Positions 1 through 13,600 are shown, numbered from the stretch's first letter. The stretch: DNA of 64,000 nt from Polytrichum commune (GCA_950295325.1 OX485805.1:33467501-33531500); one strand, 5' to 3'. Notes: generated by a model not told the origin, from the sequence alone. A program made the numbers and translations.

Positions 1-32
1 CGCCTTCCTTGTTGCCACCTCTTTCCTACTAA

Positions 33-190
33 ACACTAAATCCGTGCATGTGACTTTCACATATTACCATAGATGATATTCAGTGTTTGAGTTTACATTT
101 AATGTTACTTACTTTCATAGGGTTAGTGATATTTAGTGTAGTGTTCGTATTTAGTGTATCTAACACTAAATATCATATTTAGTGTAGTGA
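33..190. repeat. Cluster of ACACTAAATA / TATTTAGTGT motifs
   Basis: About five copies of ACACTAAAT or its reverse complement TATTTAGTGT occur within 160 bases, in both orientations, next to ATATC/GATAT words. Such clusters occur in the subterminal regions of CACTA-type DNA transposons, but no terminal CACTA repeat or 3-bp duplication could be fixed and the window starts too close by. The motif returns weakly near 2485-2510. The assignment to a transposon is only a possibility. Confidence 0.35.
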
Positions 191-1579
191 GTATACTCAA
201 ATGAGTAGCCCAAACTATAACAAGGATTTCACGTACCTTGAGTTGCATAACAAGAACATGAGACAACTTCCATAAACCTGAGAACTTTTTCTTGAACTAC
301 ACTAAATTGTCCTATTAGTATGGCTCACCATTTGGAGTTGCGCATTGGTATAACATTTTACTGAGAGTAAGTACCATCTTCTTCTACCCAAGTAACATAA
401 ATAGTTGGCACGCACACCGAAGAATAAGATAAGAGTTAGTTGGTAGAAAATGTGATTGTTGATAAAAAGTTATAGCATACGTAAAGCAACTCAAAGTCCT
501 GTACAGTCAGATAACCGCAAAAAGCAACGCAGACGTGGAGCCAAAGGCTGGGAATCTGCCCCCCCTACTACTAAAAATTCAATTAAAGGCAAGTCAACGG
601 TGCCATGGGGGCAACCGGCTCCCCCACCCAATTGTGCCCTAAGCCGTAGTGTCCACGCGCTCTAGGAAAACCAAGACTTCCAAGCAAGAGTGATTGACAA
701 CTTTGGCCCCCCCTCCCCCCTTTACTCGTGGCTTCCTATAACAAGTCAATGGCAAATGACATTGCTCCATTATCTCTCTTTATATAGCACTTCCCCGGTT
801 TCAATACGCATTCGTGGGTGCATTACTACTACAGTTATAAGATATTAACTTGCATTTTCACTCACCCAACACAACTTCTTTTCGGAGTACACTTGGTCAA
901 CTCCACACTCTAACCTCCCTAATATCATGCTCGTGGTAATCAAAGTGCATGTGATGTTAAGGAAGTTTGCAGTGTTAACATGGGTGCATGATACTATAGA
1001 ATTAGTGTAGCATGTGATATTATGGAATAATACAAAGGCGACATTGCAATAATGACAATGACGACAACGTGATGCGCGCGAGTGTGAGGATAGTGAATTC
1101 TTTGGTGGATTAGTTTAATGTCAAAACCTGTGATATATAGGAGTGAAATGTGACAACAAGGAGGGAGATCTAAGAGAGGGAGTGACATTACAAAGGTTAT
1201 GGTGTAGTGTCATTTATCCAATCATAAAGGCTCAACAATATTCCACCTAACTATTGACGATGATGTATGATATAGGTTGCAGAAAAAAAAACATAAAAGA
1301 CCCTTTAAAATCATAAAATGATAGTAGTATATTTATTTAGAATTTATAGGATGTATTGTCAAATATGTGTAAATTTAGATTTGGATATTGAGATTGTTAT
1401 GACTTGTTATTTGAATATCTACATGTACCTAGGGAAGGGATAATTAAAGTTGTCCCCCTACATGTTCACTTTGAAGAAGTATAATAATAGTAATAATTCA
1501 TGGTATTATAGGATATGAACTCAAATGAGAGAATTTAGGGGTATGTGTATAGAACATGCACATAACCAATGGTTGCAAC

Positions 1580-2197
1580 TTGAATGGTTGAGCACTTTGG
1601 AGTTCATCACAAAGGGCACAAACCATGTGCAAACAAATAGTTTATCCCCTCCTCTTCACTTCCTCTCTCCATCTTTTTCAACCGCTTAAGGTGGCTTCCT
1701 ATGGGTGACTTTCCTAACATATGATTTTCATTCCACCCTACACCTATGATCCACCCCAATCATAGCCGGGATATTTGGGTGAGCCAGATATTTTCAACCA
1801 ACCATGTGGAAACCCAGGGGCTTGCCCTTGGAGGATATAGGTTCCAACTTGCTTGTATAAGGTGTTCACCTTCGAAAGGAGGCAGTAGTTGTTGGGGGGG
1901 CTTCATTCTCATTATGGCCATTTCGGGATTACATATAGATTTAGACCAACTTGAAATTCATAATTCACACCAGTGGCAACATTGGAGTTGTCTTTCTTTC
2001 TCCTCTTTCTTTCCATACACCTCCACCTATTCCGCCACAACTACTACAAATGTGCGTAACATGTTTGGCTCCACCCTAGTGTTGAAATCAAAAATTTGGA
2101 ATGCACATGTAAAGAATGTGCCTAGAAATGGTGGCTGAAAATTGAATGGTTGAGCACTTCAAAGTTCATCACAAAGGGCATAAGCCATCTCCAACTT
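1580..2197. repeat. Direct repeat pair, about 55 bp, 560 bp apart
   Basis: The block TGAATGGTTGAGCACTT, followed by AGTTCATCACAAAGGGCA, occurs at about 1580-1635 and again at 2142-2197 with a few substitutions. Both copies continue into similar CC/AA-rich sequence. The spacing is too wide for a simple tandem array. It may mark the ends of a small decayed element or an old segmental duplication. Confidence 0.6.
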
Positions 2198-2242
2198 TCG
2201 GTCGTCAATGGAATTATGAGGCTATGATAGGTTATAATTATG

Positions 2243-2440
2243 GCCAACAAGTTGATCAGAAGTTTAGTCTCATGACACTTGGCGTGATTGTGCTTAATAA
2301 AATCTCAAAATTAGTACATATGCTCAAAATTTACAATGTAAGTTCTATACCTAGTGTAAACAATGCTCAATGAGTTGACCATAAGTGTAAACACATGACA
2401 CTTGGCATTAGTATGGTTAATAATGTCAACTCAACACTAA
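2243..2440. repeat. Diverged tandem duplication, about 125-bp unit
   Basis: A block beginning GTTGATCAGAAGT near 2251 is followed by ATGACACTTGGC and a TTAATAA word. The same order recurs from about 2376 (GTTGACCATAAGT, then ATGACACTTGGC, then TTAATAA). The two copies lie next to each other and differ at many sites, so the duplication is old. Confidence 0.5.
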
Positions 2441-4212
2441 GGTTTAAACGTTAAACTATCATCTCAATCATTCCAATGTGCGACGCTAAATATCAAACGC
2501 TAAATATTAATTACTTATGTTGAAAATTAGTCGATGTGACAAAAACAAAACTTCTAGGCATCTAGTTTAGATTATGGCGATAATGTACATGACAACAAAT
2601 ACCATAAACGGTGAAGTGGTTATGCACAATGCTAATAAAAAAAAGAAGTTGCATTGCTCTCTAAGGGTCTAGCTGCACATCCCATTTAAGGCTTCATTTA
2701 GATTAAGCAATCACTCAAATTAGTTTTATTGTGCCTACACTGCATGGTAAGTGAATTTACTAACATATGTGATAGATAACGTATTAGAGTTAATCTATCT
2801 CACATCTGCACCACCTAGTTATAATCAATTTTAATCCCTAAATGTTTAAGCACTCACATCCCATTTTGGGGGAGGTTGAGCACTAGGGCAACACACCAAA
2901 GCGACTGCTCTTAACCAATCATCTAGTCTAGAAGCAAACTATTGGTGAGGAGTTGATGTAAGGGTAAAAATGACATGTGGCATTAGATCCCTTGAGATAC
3001 CTATGTTCATTCTAATAATAATGGAATTTGAAACCATAGGGTCACATGTCACGAGATATTTGCAGATATTTTCTTCCTATCTATCCTTAAATATCCTTTT
3101 TTTTATGTTTATTTCTTATTGTGTTGTAGAATGAATTGCCTTGACGAGGGTAGAATCCTTGTTGGCCTTGTAATTATAGCCCTCACACTCATACCCTTTG
3201 GTACAATTAATACTTGCCCATACCTAACATGATGCACCCCTATGTGTCATGTTGTATGTGGAAAAATTGGGATCATACTATACTTAATATACCTTTTTCC
3301 CTTTCACTTCGTTGCCCTAGATGATGTTCTCTAGTCATTTTATTTAAGGTCAACATATGCAGTCATTGATTAAATTGTCAGCTTATTTCCATCTATGTCC
3401 TTGTATGATTCACATAATTGTGGAAATACTTATTTATGTATCTCCCCCCTTACTTGAAAATGATACCTTGCCAGTAAGTCATTGGGTTATGATTGTTACA
3501 TCTTGCTATTCGTAGATGTCAACGTGAAGGAGGGTATTGAACATGTTGGTGACAATGTAAAATCATTAGCCAAAGAAGGTGATATGAAAGATGTTCAAAT
3601 ATTAGGGGTGATGTTAAAGTATTATTGGTCAACATTGAGAGAAAGAATCTCAAGTGATTGAGATAAGACAAGGTATAAACACATTAAGTGGATGAGACAG
3701 AAAGAGATTTTTGATGATTGGGAAGAAGAAAGTCCATGTGATAGGGCGAAGCTGATAGGACAAAGATTAGCATGAGAGAGGAAACTATTGATGATTATTG
3801 AGACCTTATGAGAGGGAAGTGGAAGGGACATGATAAACATTGTGATTAAGTTTTTGATTATAGTTGACGTGTGAACTATAATCTTTATTGTGTGATTGAT
3901 TTTGATTTCTATTAGCGATTGAGAGTGATGAGAATAATTGTGGAGATGATAGATATTAGTCTTATAGTCTATCAAGTAATGAGGAGAAACTTTGGATTTA
4001 GGTATGAATTTCCCTAGGGTTAAGTATGATTTGAGATTGATGCCTAATCTATGAACTATGATCTATGATAATGAAGTGTAAGCTAACCAGTTTAACTCTG
4101 ACTTTGTGTGTTACCTTGGTTGTTGTTATTAATGTTGCAAGTTGTGTAGGGCAATCAAGACTATAGCTTGACCTTGGTTTTAGTTATTTATTGCATAGTT
4201 GTAAGTAATGAT

Positions 4213-5077
4213 CACGGTTAGATCACTCTAAGGCATTTTTGTGCACCACGTGCGGCTGGGGGTTTTTTGTTTTGGGGCTATTTACCTTCAAGGGTTGAAT
4301 TAAAGCCTCCCTATAATTACTTAAATTTCAAAAATGGCCCATTTGTTTGCACCCTTCCATTACTTATGTTATCCAAGTCACTGCAATTTTTTGTACTTTA
4401 TATTTATTTTAAGTAATAAAAGCTAATTTACTTCCTAACGCAATTGACGAGTGTTGAGGGAAAGCATGGAAACAAAGAAGGGTGCAAACAATAATACCAT
4501 TGCAAACATAGTTATGAGGAAAACACATAGGAGACCATAGCAAAGTAATACCATTGCAAACACCGTTATGATGAAAACACATAGGAGATGCCAGCACAAA
4601 TACCATAGCGGTCATTGCAATGCAAGTGACCAAAAACACAGAGCATAGTAAAGCGGGTTTAGAATTTACAATTTAGGGTGGAGTCCACAATGTTACAACG
4701 CGTACAAAATAACCCCAAGTACACCACAAATAGGGTAAGGGTGGAAACAAAGGAAAAGTGTCCGCGTGTTCACAAACACAACATGCGGTTTACAAAATGT
4801 TGACCCAAACTCATCACAAAACGGGAAGAACGGCAGCGGTTTACATACCATACTAAACATACCTTCTAGGATCCTTATCTTCAGCCCCTATATTAATTCT
4901 ACAAAAAAATAATGGCCCACGTTTTATGTCCATCTAACTTACTTATAATGGGATTGTCTACATTTAATGGCCCCTTCATTATTTGGAATCCCTTTATAAT
5001 TTCTATTTCAAATGATTTTAATCCTCTCTATATTATGCCGCACGTCGTTTTTTAAATGCACTAAGTGATCTACCGTG
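4213..5077 (+). mobile_element. Non-autonomous hAT-like DNA transposon, copy A
   Basis: The ends are inverted repeats. The left end reads CACGGTTAGATCACT and the right end, reverse-complemented, reads CACGGTAGATCACTTAGTG. Similarity continues through a CACGTGCGGC-like block. An exact 8-bp target duplication, GTAATGAT, lies at 4205-4212 and 5078-5085. An 8-bp duplication with CA-starting ends fits the hAT superfamily. The 865-bp body has no transposase. It matches the element at 22314-22873 in the opposite orientation but carries about 300 bp more in its middle, including a partly repeated segment with AACACATAGGAGA words (about 4470-4600). Confidence 0.88.
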
Positions 5078-5085
5078 GTAATGAT

Positions 5086-7224
5086 TACATCTTGGAATTA
5101 AGTGTAAGCTCATTTTTTTGGCTATAGCTTGGCTTGTAGGCTAAATTTTGGAAATTAATGAGAATTAGCAGGCAATAGGTAGTTAGAAGTTCACCCCAAG
5201 TGGATTTAGGGGGCTATTGCCACTTCAAGACGGTTGCCGTAACCATCTTCTCCTCCCATGCGATAAGGAGGAGGTCAACTATATTCTTAAGGTAGAATCC
5301 GGTGTAGTCTCAAGTTAGAAGCAATAGGCTTTCTTGAAGGTTCAACACTCATGGTTTGAGGTTGAATACTCAACATTAGGCAATGTTCAAGCAAGTTGCT
5401 TGTAGTTGTAGGACTAGTTTGAAAGAGCCCAGTGACTCGAAATCTAATTTGTCTTGAAACTTTGACATTGAGAGCAAAAGTTTGTCAAAGTGCAATTGAC
5501 TTGAAGTGGAAGTACGATTGTTGATTATGTTTCATAATAAAAGCAATGTCTTGTGTGATTGTTGATGATGGCCATGCATGGGGAGGTCACTCCATTGTAA
5601 AGTTGAACAACCACGTGCGAACACTTTACATGTAGAAAATCCTACTTTTTACATAAAGCATCACCAAAATGGGTCAAAATTTTATCATTTTTTTTATCAT
5701 GAGTAGACATGGTACCTATTACATAGTAAGAAATGGTCACTAAATTTGATGATTTTTTTTCTTTCATTAAACATATTGTTTCTAACTAGAATGGCATAGA
5801 ATTGAACTAAAAAAAATTAATACAAAAAATGAACATGACTAAAAATTTCAAAAAATATAAAATATATACTATCAATGGTTATGTATATGTAGAAAAATAT
5901 CATAAATTTTAAAATTATCTATGGCATGTAATATAGGGGTAACAAACTTTATTCGCACATGGTGTTCAACTTGACAATGAAGTGACCTCCCCCGTGTGGC
6001 CATGAGCGTTGAAATAGATAAACAAACCCCAAAGAGGGCAAGGAAAATCAATGGTAAAGTTTGTGAGTCAGTGAGGATTACCACCAGACTATGGCCACAA
6101 GCATGTGAGTCGGTCCAGTCAATCTAAGATAGAGAGTGGGGGATAATTGCCAAGGAAAAAGAGCAATAGCCTTGTGAAGGACAAAAAATTGAAATCTTAT
6201 AGGCAAATGATTAATTGAGGGTTGTGAGAGCCTGAGTTTAGCGAAGACATATAGTCTTAGGTGAGAGGCCAATGATTGGCAAAATCAAGTTGCATGAGAG
6301 AGGATGTGGCATTGAGAGGAGCTTGAGATAAAGAAGTTGTGAGATCAAGAAATTAAGCAATAATCTTAGAGTGTGATACTTAGACTGAGAGAGGTAAGTG
6401 AAGGCAATTAGCCAAAAGCATGTAGGTGAAAGCAATAGTCCCAAGATAATCAATTAAGAAGACATTGATTTGGAATTAATCAAGAGGGCAATTAGTCAGG
6501 AAGAGGTGATTGCCTATTTCTCTTAGAGGAAACCGAGGCACTTGAGAAAAGCCATAATCTATAAAGCGAGGAAATTGCCAAGTGTCAAGTGAGAAAATAA
6601 GAGTCTAAGATGGCAATTAAAAATTGAAGAGTCGATAGAGATTGAAAAAAATGATTAGCTTGAGTAAGAAAAGAAATGACACGGAGATGTGGTGACAATT
6701 GTTACTCCAACTGAAATAATAACCCACAAGATTGGCGGGATAGGTGGACTACTCTAATACCTTCAAGCAATGACCTTCTATCTCTTACAACCATCCAAAT
6801 GCATCACCTTCATCTGTGTATCACATCTATCCACGTAGACCACCTAAGTTCATTTTAAGTCCATCATTTCATCCCTCCTAAAACCACTTTTCATCCAACC
6901 TCAATTATCCTAGCTTCATCTAAAATTCATTCATCACTACCGCGTAGAGGGGGAGTTTGTTCAAGGGACCTAACTTCCACCAAATTCTACACCGACCACC
7001 CTTGGTTGGGTTGGCCAAGTAGTGAGAGGATTGAAGGTGAGGCCACCCTTCCGAGGATTAGTATTCAGATGGGTGATCTTTTGCCACTCATTAAATCAAC
7101 ACTTCAGTGAAGACTAAAGCTATAGCTTTAGCTCTAGCTCTAGCTTTAGTTTCTAATTTTATTACTTACCACTAACTTTAACTCCATCTCATGCCTCGAA
7201 GCTTCAAACGCCGCAAAACCTCAA
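5086..7224. other. Intergenic DNA without recognisable genes
   Basis: Only short frames on both strands are present, with no known domains. From about 5950 to 6660 the sequence is rich in short GCAATTAG / AAGCAATAG words that look like a worn low-complexity repeat. A run of GCTTTAGCTCTAGCT words lies at about 7125-7155. Nothing else could be supported. Confidence 0.45.
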
Positions 7225-7990
7225 CAACCATAGTTAATGCAACCAAAGCTAATGTTACTAGAATCTAGCACAACCAAAGTTAATGTAACTAGAGCCAATG
7301 TAACAAGAAACAATACAATTTGAAATTGCAACCAACCGCGGCCTTTGCTCTAGCAGCCACACTTCCTCGCATAGTTCACTTCAAAAGACAAATATCCGTA
7401 TAACAATTATCCAACATGGTTCCAAAACCTTTGAATTCCACATTAATAAGGTTTATAAACTCTTTCGTTCAACAATCATTTTGCTAGCATTCTATAAATT
7501 TTGTGCCTCTACCTATTTAAATAGAGAGAGGCGGGGGGGGGGGGATTATCATAATTGAGAGAGAGTGAGCCCGGTGATACACTTGGTGGACCATTTTCTT
7601 CCAACCACAAAGTCTTTCCGCCCATAGATCTAGTTCTACCTAAATCTAATAGTTAGCATTAACATCCAACTCCACCCTAGCTATCCCACTCTAAACCCCT
7701 AAATCAAACGCTCTTTGTTCGCCGCCCTCTTGATTCAATGACTTTTATCTACTCTACCTTCATCATTTAGACGCCTTCATCTGTACGATGTTGTCATCTG
7801 CTTGACACCTTCATCCACATGACCCCTCACTTGATCGACGCTTCGTCTGCTCAACGGCGTGCTGGTCTTCGTGTATTGTCTAATTATATGAACAATGCAA
7901 ACTAATTTACAATCCAATTCCTAACAACTAACTGCTTTTATTACTAGATTGTAAGCCTTAACTCAAACCGTAAGCATTTTGGATGGCTCA
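7225..7990 (+). repeat. Long dispersed repeat, copy 1
   Basis: This segment matches 11120-12345 in the same direction. Shared landmarks in order are TAATGnAA..ACTA words (7230-7320 here, much expanded in copy 2), TTTATAAACTCTTTCGTTCAA, a GTGCCTCTACCTA block before an AGAGAG tract, CTTCCAACCACAAAG, a stretch of repeated CATCTG/CTTGAC/GTTGTC words, and the end block CTAACAACTAACT..GTAAGCCTTAACTCAA. It has no coding capacity. The pair could be the ends of an old non-coding retroelement about 5 kb long, or simply two copies of one repeat family. Confidence 0.6.
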
Positions 7991-10900
7991 AAAGGGACTT
8001 GAAAGATGTAGAGTCACGAGAGGATGAATTTGCTAGGCTATAGGCTTCACATGTGTCTCCACTAAGAAAGAGAATGCAGAGAGGCAACTCTAAGAGAATA
8101 TAACATAGACACAATTCCCTGATTTTACCTGATACGAGGCTAACAGAATGAATGCAAACAATGGACATACTTAGTAGCAAGCTATAAATTGCAAAAGACA
8201 ATATCATCCCGAGAAAGAGAACTTGTTTGGTTGGAGTAAGACTTAGCCAAAGGCATTTCAGTTTGAGACTAAAGTGGTCTAAGGTTTCAATTCATGAAAC
8301 TAGCCTAGTTATTAATGCATTGATTCTTACATAATATTGTAAATAGTTGTTATGAGAATACACCAAATACACCGAAGATGAAGATGGTGATTACAATCTT
8401 GGAAGAATGTCCAAATGTTTGTAGGTTAAACTAAGAGGAATTAAATTTGAGATTATTACAAAACATAATTCATGACACTTAAAGACGATGTGGTACTCAA
8501 AAGACATTTTCCGGACTTTGTCATGACAATTAGCCATTGACAATTTGCCAAGTTTTTGAGCTTCATGAATTAAAGTGATAGAATTCCACACACACATAGG
8601 ACGAAAATCACACATGATGTGAGAAGCACAATTAACCATAAGAGTATGAGTTAAACTTAACAAAGAAACAATAAAGGAGTAAAAGACCTACATTGTTATT
8701 GAAATCCTTAATTCAATATGACATTAGCTCTTATAGACACTAGCTCAATCTTCCCTATGATCTAGTTCCCTGGGTTGTTTTTGTTTGAGAATTTTAAGTG
8801 ATAGCAAAAAAACCTAACTACAATAACATATGAACAATTTGTCTTGAAATGGATTTATAATGACCAATTAAGGATGAATTTTTTTATGATTTGAAGATGC
8901 ATTGGCCAATGATTACAAGGATAATTGTTACACTCAAGAGATCGTGGTTACCAAAGACTATTTGCACAATTTACCATGAGTGAACATAAATTTACAAACC
9001 ACAATCAAAATACATGATAAAAATTAGATATTGAAAGAGAGCCCTTGAGAGGAACCTTTTGAGAAAAGTAAAAGATATATCAATTCTCTTTTTAGAATGA
9101 AATTGCAACCATTTTGATTAATTAATGATTTGTAATGTGATGAATGTCTGTAACATACACCAATCAAGCCTTCCTTGAGAATATGTACCCTACGTTTTGA
9201 TTATTTCAAGCCATAGAAAAAACCTAATTACACCAACCATACCATAAAATTGAATAAAAATTCCATGATGTAAACTATCCCAATGCACTACAACCACACT
9301 ATACGACTCATTTCAAACCATTGGTGTACAAAACCCTAATCATTGCATGTCAAATCCAATTCACTTTCCAAAAAAATCCACGTATATTGAAAGAAAACTA
9401 TAAATCTAATGGAAGACAATTCAAAAGACACTACAAAAAAATTAAGTCCATGAAAGCACAATCTTTAATCTACTGCAAAACACTTTTTATCCTACTTGGA
9501 AGCATTTCCATGTGCATTTGAATTAAAATAACTCAAACCACCAACATGAATCCTAAACCCTTGAGGTACTCATGAATTGCATTACTTCCTCAATCCAAAG
9601 TTCAACCCAAACCCAATTGCACATAAGCAAATGGAATTCACCATTCCATCTAAACTCAAAATCTCAAAATCCAACAATTTATTGGCATTTTATACCCTAA
9701 AGCTACAAATACATGGCCTAAATTGAAATTACTCATTGAATACAACATGAGGTAGACCACACACTAACAATGTCCATAATAACATGATTCCAAGAGATAC
9801 AAAAACAATAGTCATTTGGATAAAAATTAAGAAATGGTGACAATGCAAGGTAGGGAACAATTTCTTTTAACTCACTTGGGTCTATTGTCTAGCTAATGCC
9901 CATAGTTCTGCACAGTTTTGCACATCTCCAACTACAAAACAACATGTGGAATCTGCAACATAGCAAGAACAATCGTTATAAAAATCCAAAACCTAAAACA
10001 AAAATTTAAACACTTTAAAATACCAATGCAAGCAACCATTTCATCACTCATTCAATCTAATTTTGTGCTTCAACATTAGTTTAGTTTGTAGATCACACAA
10101 ATCCTTGGCTACTCCAGCCTCCACAAAATAAGATAGAAGCTTTATGATTGCAAGCTTTTCTTTTAAGAGGAGCAGAAATTTCCTGAAATAGTGGTTAATT
10201 AAAAAATAGGTTGAAAATAGAAAGATAGAGAAATACACACACATACACCTGCAAGAAGCTTGCTCCAGCTGCTTTGCTTCGCTACTTCAATAAACCCATG
10301 ACCATTGATAAAATTAGTCAAGATTGCTCCCAACCCCCAGTCCTTCAAAAATTTAGATTCAATCATAAGTTCCACACTCATCACGAATGGGAGGGGGGGG
10401 GGGCATGTGTGGTGGATGAGTAGGACATGGTGGAGATAGAGGGGTGACACTTGGGTTGATTGGCCTAATTCCCAAGAAAACTAGCTTGGCTTGGGATGAG
10501 ACTCTTGCATATTGATTCATCCACCAAGGTACGAGTTGTTTTGCCCCAGGCTCATGGCCACACATGCCAATGTTGCCTCCCCTAGGTCAAATTTCATGTG
10601 AGCTACTTAGTACTTACCCATGAGGGAGGGGGGGGGGGGGTTAACAAACAAATAAACATTGTGGTTTGGGTGTTCTACTTTTATTTTTATTTTGGGAAAG
10701 GATGATCCATAGATCAAGGTCAATGTGCAATCCCAATTTTGTTTGATGGGACCCGATTAGAAAGTATTTGTTGAGGTTAGAGGAATATATTGCTCTTAGT
10801 TATAGGATTGTGATTATTAGAGGTATATGAATAAATAAAGTTAGAATAATCCCACATAGTTTGTGGGAGGTGGGCATAGAGATACTCCATATAGATTTTA

Positions 10901-11119
10901 GGAATGAAAGGTAATGAATATGAATAAAAGACAATTGATAAAGTACGGCCTCTTGTAGTTGTGTCTCACACCACCCAATAGATGGCTCATGATTAGAATG
11001 AGGTTGAAGATTGAGACAATTGACTATAATGCAACGTCAAATGGCAAATAATAATGCTCCATAAGTACATGTGCACATGCACATACACATTCAAAAAAAC
11101 AATGACCTTCTAGTTCCAA
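7991..11119. other. AT-rich DNA between two long repeats, no gene recognised
   Basis: The sequence is AT-rich with many ATG-poor short frames and none over about 90 codons. Poly-G runs occur near 10388-10402 and 10627-10641. No tRNA-like primer site, transposase or domain was seen, so the idea that this is the inside of an element bounded by the two flanking repeats remains unproven. Confidence 0.4.
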
Positions 11120-12345
11120 TAATGCATAACAATAATGTATAACTTAATGTAGAGGATTAATGCAGAACATCATGTAGAATACTATTGCAAAATATCATGT
11201 AGAACACTAACCCATAACACTATGTAGAACACTAACGGAGGTCCCTATACAGAGCACTAATGCAGAACACTATGCAGAGCACTAACGTAGAATCTAATTC
11301 AGAAGACTAATGTAGAAAACTAATAGAAAAGATTAATGCAAAACCTAATACAAAACCTAATACAATAGACTAATGTAGGACATAATGCAAAAACTAGGTA
11401 TAGAAAAAAAATACAGAAGAACTATGTAGAGCCTGATGCAAAACCTAATATTGATGACTAATATAGAAGATTAGTGCAGATGACTAATACGTAATACAAT
11501 GCAAAAGACTAACACGGAGGCTAGTACAGAAATAATAAAAAGACTAAGGCAGAACCTAATACAAGACCAATGCAGAAACCAATGCAAGACTAATGCAAAT
11601 TATAATGCAAAACTAATGCAGAATATAATGAAACAAGAAGTGAAGTAACAACTTATACAATCATGAACTTAGGATATCAAAAGATAATGTAATTAGATAA
11701 TAAAACAACTTTTTAATAGGCTTTTAAAACCTTATTATTCATCATTTATAGGCTTCATAAACCCTTTCGTCAAACATTTATATTCTTATCATTCTAAGAG
11801 TTTTGTGTCCCTACCTACATAGAGAGGGGAGAGAGGAAGATAGGCCTAACCGCAAGAATGGGAGAGTCAAAAGTAAGCCCCCACGTTTTCTTTTGGGGGA
11901 CGACACCTTCCAACCACAAAGCCTCGCCGGCCGTAAATCTAACCATACCTATATCTAACACTTGACGTTTGTGGCTGCCATGCTTTAGCCGCTATTTTTT
12001 AAACTCTTAGATCCAATGGTCTTGGTTTTCCAACCGTTTGATCCAATGGCTATCATCCGTTTGACTTCATCTGCTTAACAACATCTTCCATTGGTTGTCG
12101 TCCTATGTTTATGTTTTTATCCGTTTGATGCTATCTTCTGTTCGTTGTCATTCTCCATTTGACGTTGTCTTGTACTGTCCTTCAACTATTCGCCGTTATC
12201 CTACTTTGTCATTTATCCATTCGATGTTGTCCCCCATTGTTCTTCATCCATTGTCTAAACTTCTTCATACTAACTAAGTGACCTTAATCTAATTTCTAAC
12301 TACCAACTATTTTTCTTCTACAGAGACTGTGAACCTTAATTCAAC
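11120..12345 (+). repeat. Long dispersed repeat, copy 2, with expanded AATGCAGAAC array
   Basis: This is the second copy of the repeat at 7225-7990. Its first part (about 11140-11640) is an array of worn ten-base words close to AATGCAGAAC/ACTAATGCAG, several dozen in all. Copy 1 has only a handful of related words. The second part carries the same CTTCCAACCACAAAG block, CCGTTTGA/GTTGTC words and end block as copy 1. The end block recurs a third time at about 12620-12700 (GACTGTGAGCCTTAATTCAA). Confidence 0.6.
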
Positions 12346-12799
12346 TGCAAGTGGTCAAGTTAATTTATTTGAATAAAAAATTAAATATATAAAAATATAT
12401 AAAAAACAATTGAGAAGGTTCTATGTACATATGTGTGGTAATTTCTTTTCTGTATCCGCGTACATATTATTCATGTTTTACGACTAGTTCATCTTAGCAT
12501 AGCACCAGTCAATGTAACCATCCATATTTGAATCCAAGTTGGTCTAGATCTAATACCAATTCTTTACATAATTCGCATTTACATGCGGATGTTCTAAAAT
12601 CTAGTAAGCACCTATGTATTGATTAATTCTAATAACTAACTTCCTTATTTTGGTAGACTGTGAGCCTTAATTCAAACCGGAAGCGGTTTGAGTGGCTCAC
12701 AAGTTGAGTGGGTCTTTAGGAATTGGCGCTTTGGAGCTTCGGAGTGTTGGAGGTGTACGAGGGAAAATTTGATTATTGTGAGTGTTTTTGTGTTTTGCT

Positions 12800-13600
12800 T
12801 TTGCTTAATGTTTATTTGATACAAAAAACGATGACTTGTGCACCTTGAAGGTTGAGAGGTTTATTTTTAAAGTTTGGAGGCATTTTGTCATACACCTCTT
12901 CATGAAGAGGACATGCAACTCCATGGACACAAAGAAGATCCCATAGTGATCATAACTTCCGCAATTCTTGTCCAAATGGGACAAATGAAGAGTCATTCGG
13001 CATCTACACAAAGAGTAGATGTTGATGTACTCGTTGCTTGATAAAATTTGAGATCTGACAAAAAATTATGTAGGTTTGAAGTTGTTGGGGGGGGGGGGGG
13101 CTCCAACCCCAACAACTAAGGGAAAATGTCTAGCTGACCCCAACCCTTAGGAGACATACAAAGATTATTTGACGGTAGAAGCTTTGGGGTTTACCTGCCC
13201 AAAGTCTTAGAGGCTTGTATGGAAAGGCGGCGTTGCCGACCAACCCCGCCTGCGGCAAAACGATATGGCCTCCATGGGCATTGGTCCAACGTAGGGGCAA
13301 AGTTGCCAAGTATACTTTGGGTTATTATAGTGTTGTTTTGGCAATGCGATGATCAACTAAAGATTGGACTTCTAGAAATGATAGTCCATGCCTAACCATT
13401 GGCTACCTAGTGAGGAAAGAGACGTGAATGCATGTGTAGGATGGTTTGGTAACCAAGCGATGGGCTTGGAGGTTGTTATGGGAAGCTAAACATGCGCGTG
13501 TGTGGGATGTGTTGGCTTGGTGCTTGTGACACGTGCTAGAGTTGCAAAACAATGAAGATACGTTAAGGGAAGTTAGAAAAGGTCGCAAAATGTTTAGACC
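12800..13600 (+). repeat. LTR-like dispersed repeat, copy 1 (partner at 20250-20985)
   Basis: This segment aligns over about 700 bp with 20250-20985 in the same orientation. Shared blocks include CATAACTTCCGC, CCCAAAGTCTTAGAGGCTT, GTTGCCGACC, CAATGCGATGATCAA, ACCATTGGCTACCTA and GCTTGTGACACNTGCTAGAG. A G14 run sits at about 13087-13100. It lies upstream of the Copia gag remnant, as a 5' LTR would. The partner, however, falls inside the Copia remains rather than behind them, so it may be the LTR of this Copia family or an unrelated element. Confidence 0.55.

Larger units (their letters stand above)
191..4204. other. AT-rich intergenic DNA without recognisable genes
   Basis: All open frames here are short (130 codons or fewer), lack known domains and overlap frames on the other strand. 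The stretch holds a C-rich tract near 706-720 and two short direct repeats, listed separately. The frame around 3515-3780 reads as a short charged, lysine- and glutamate-rich stretch that resembles no family I can name. No RNA gene was seen. Confidence 0.5.
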
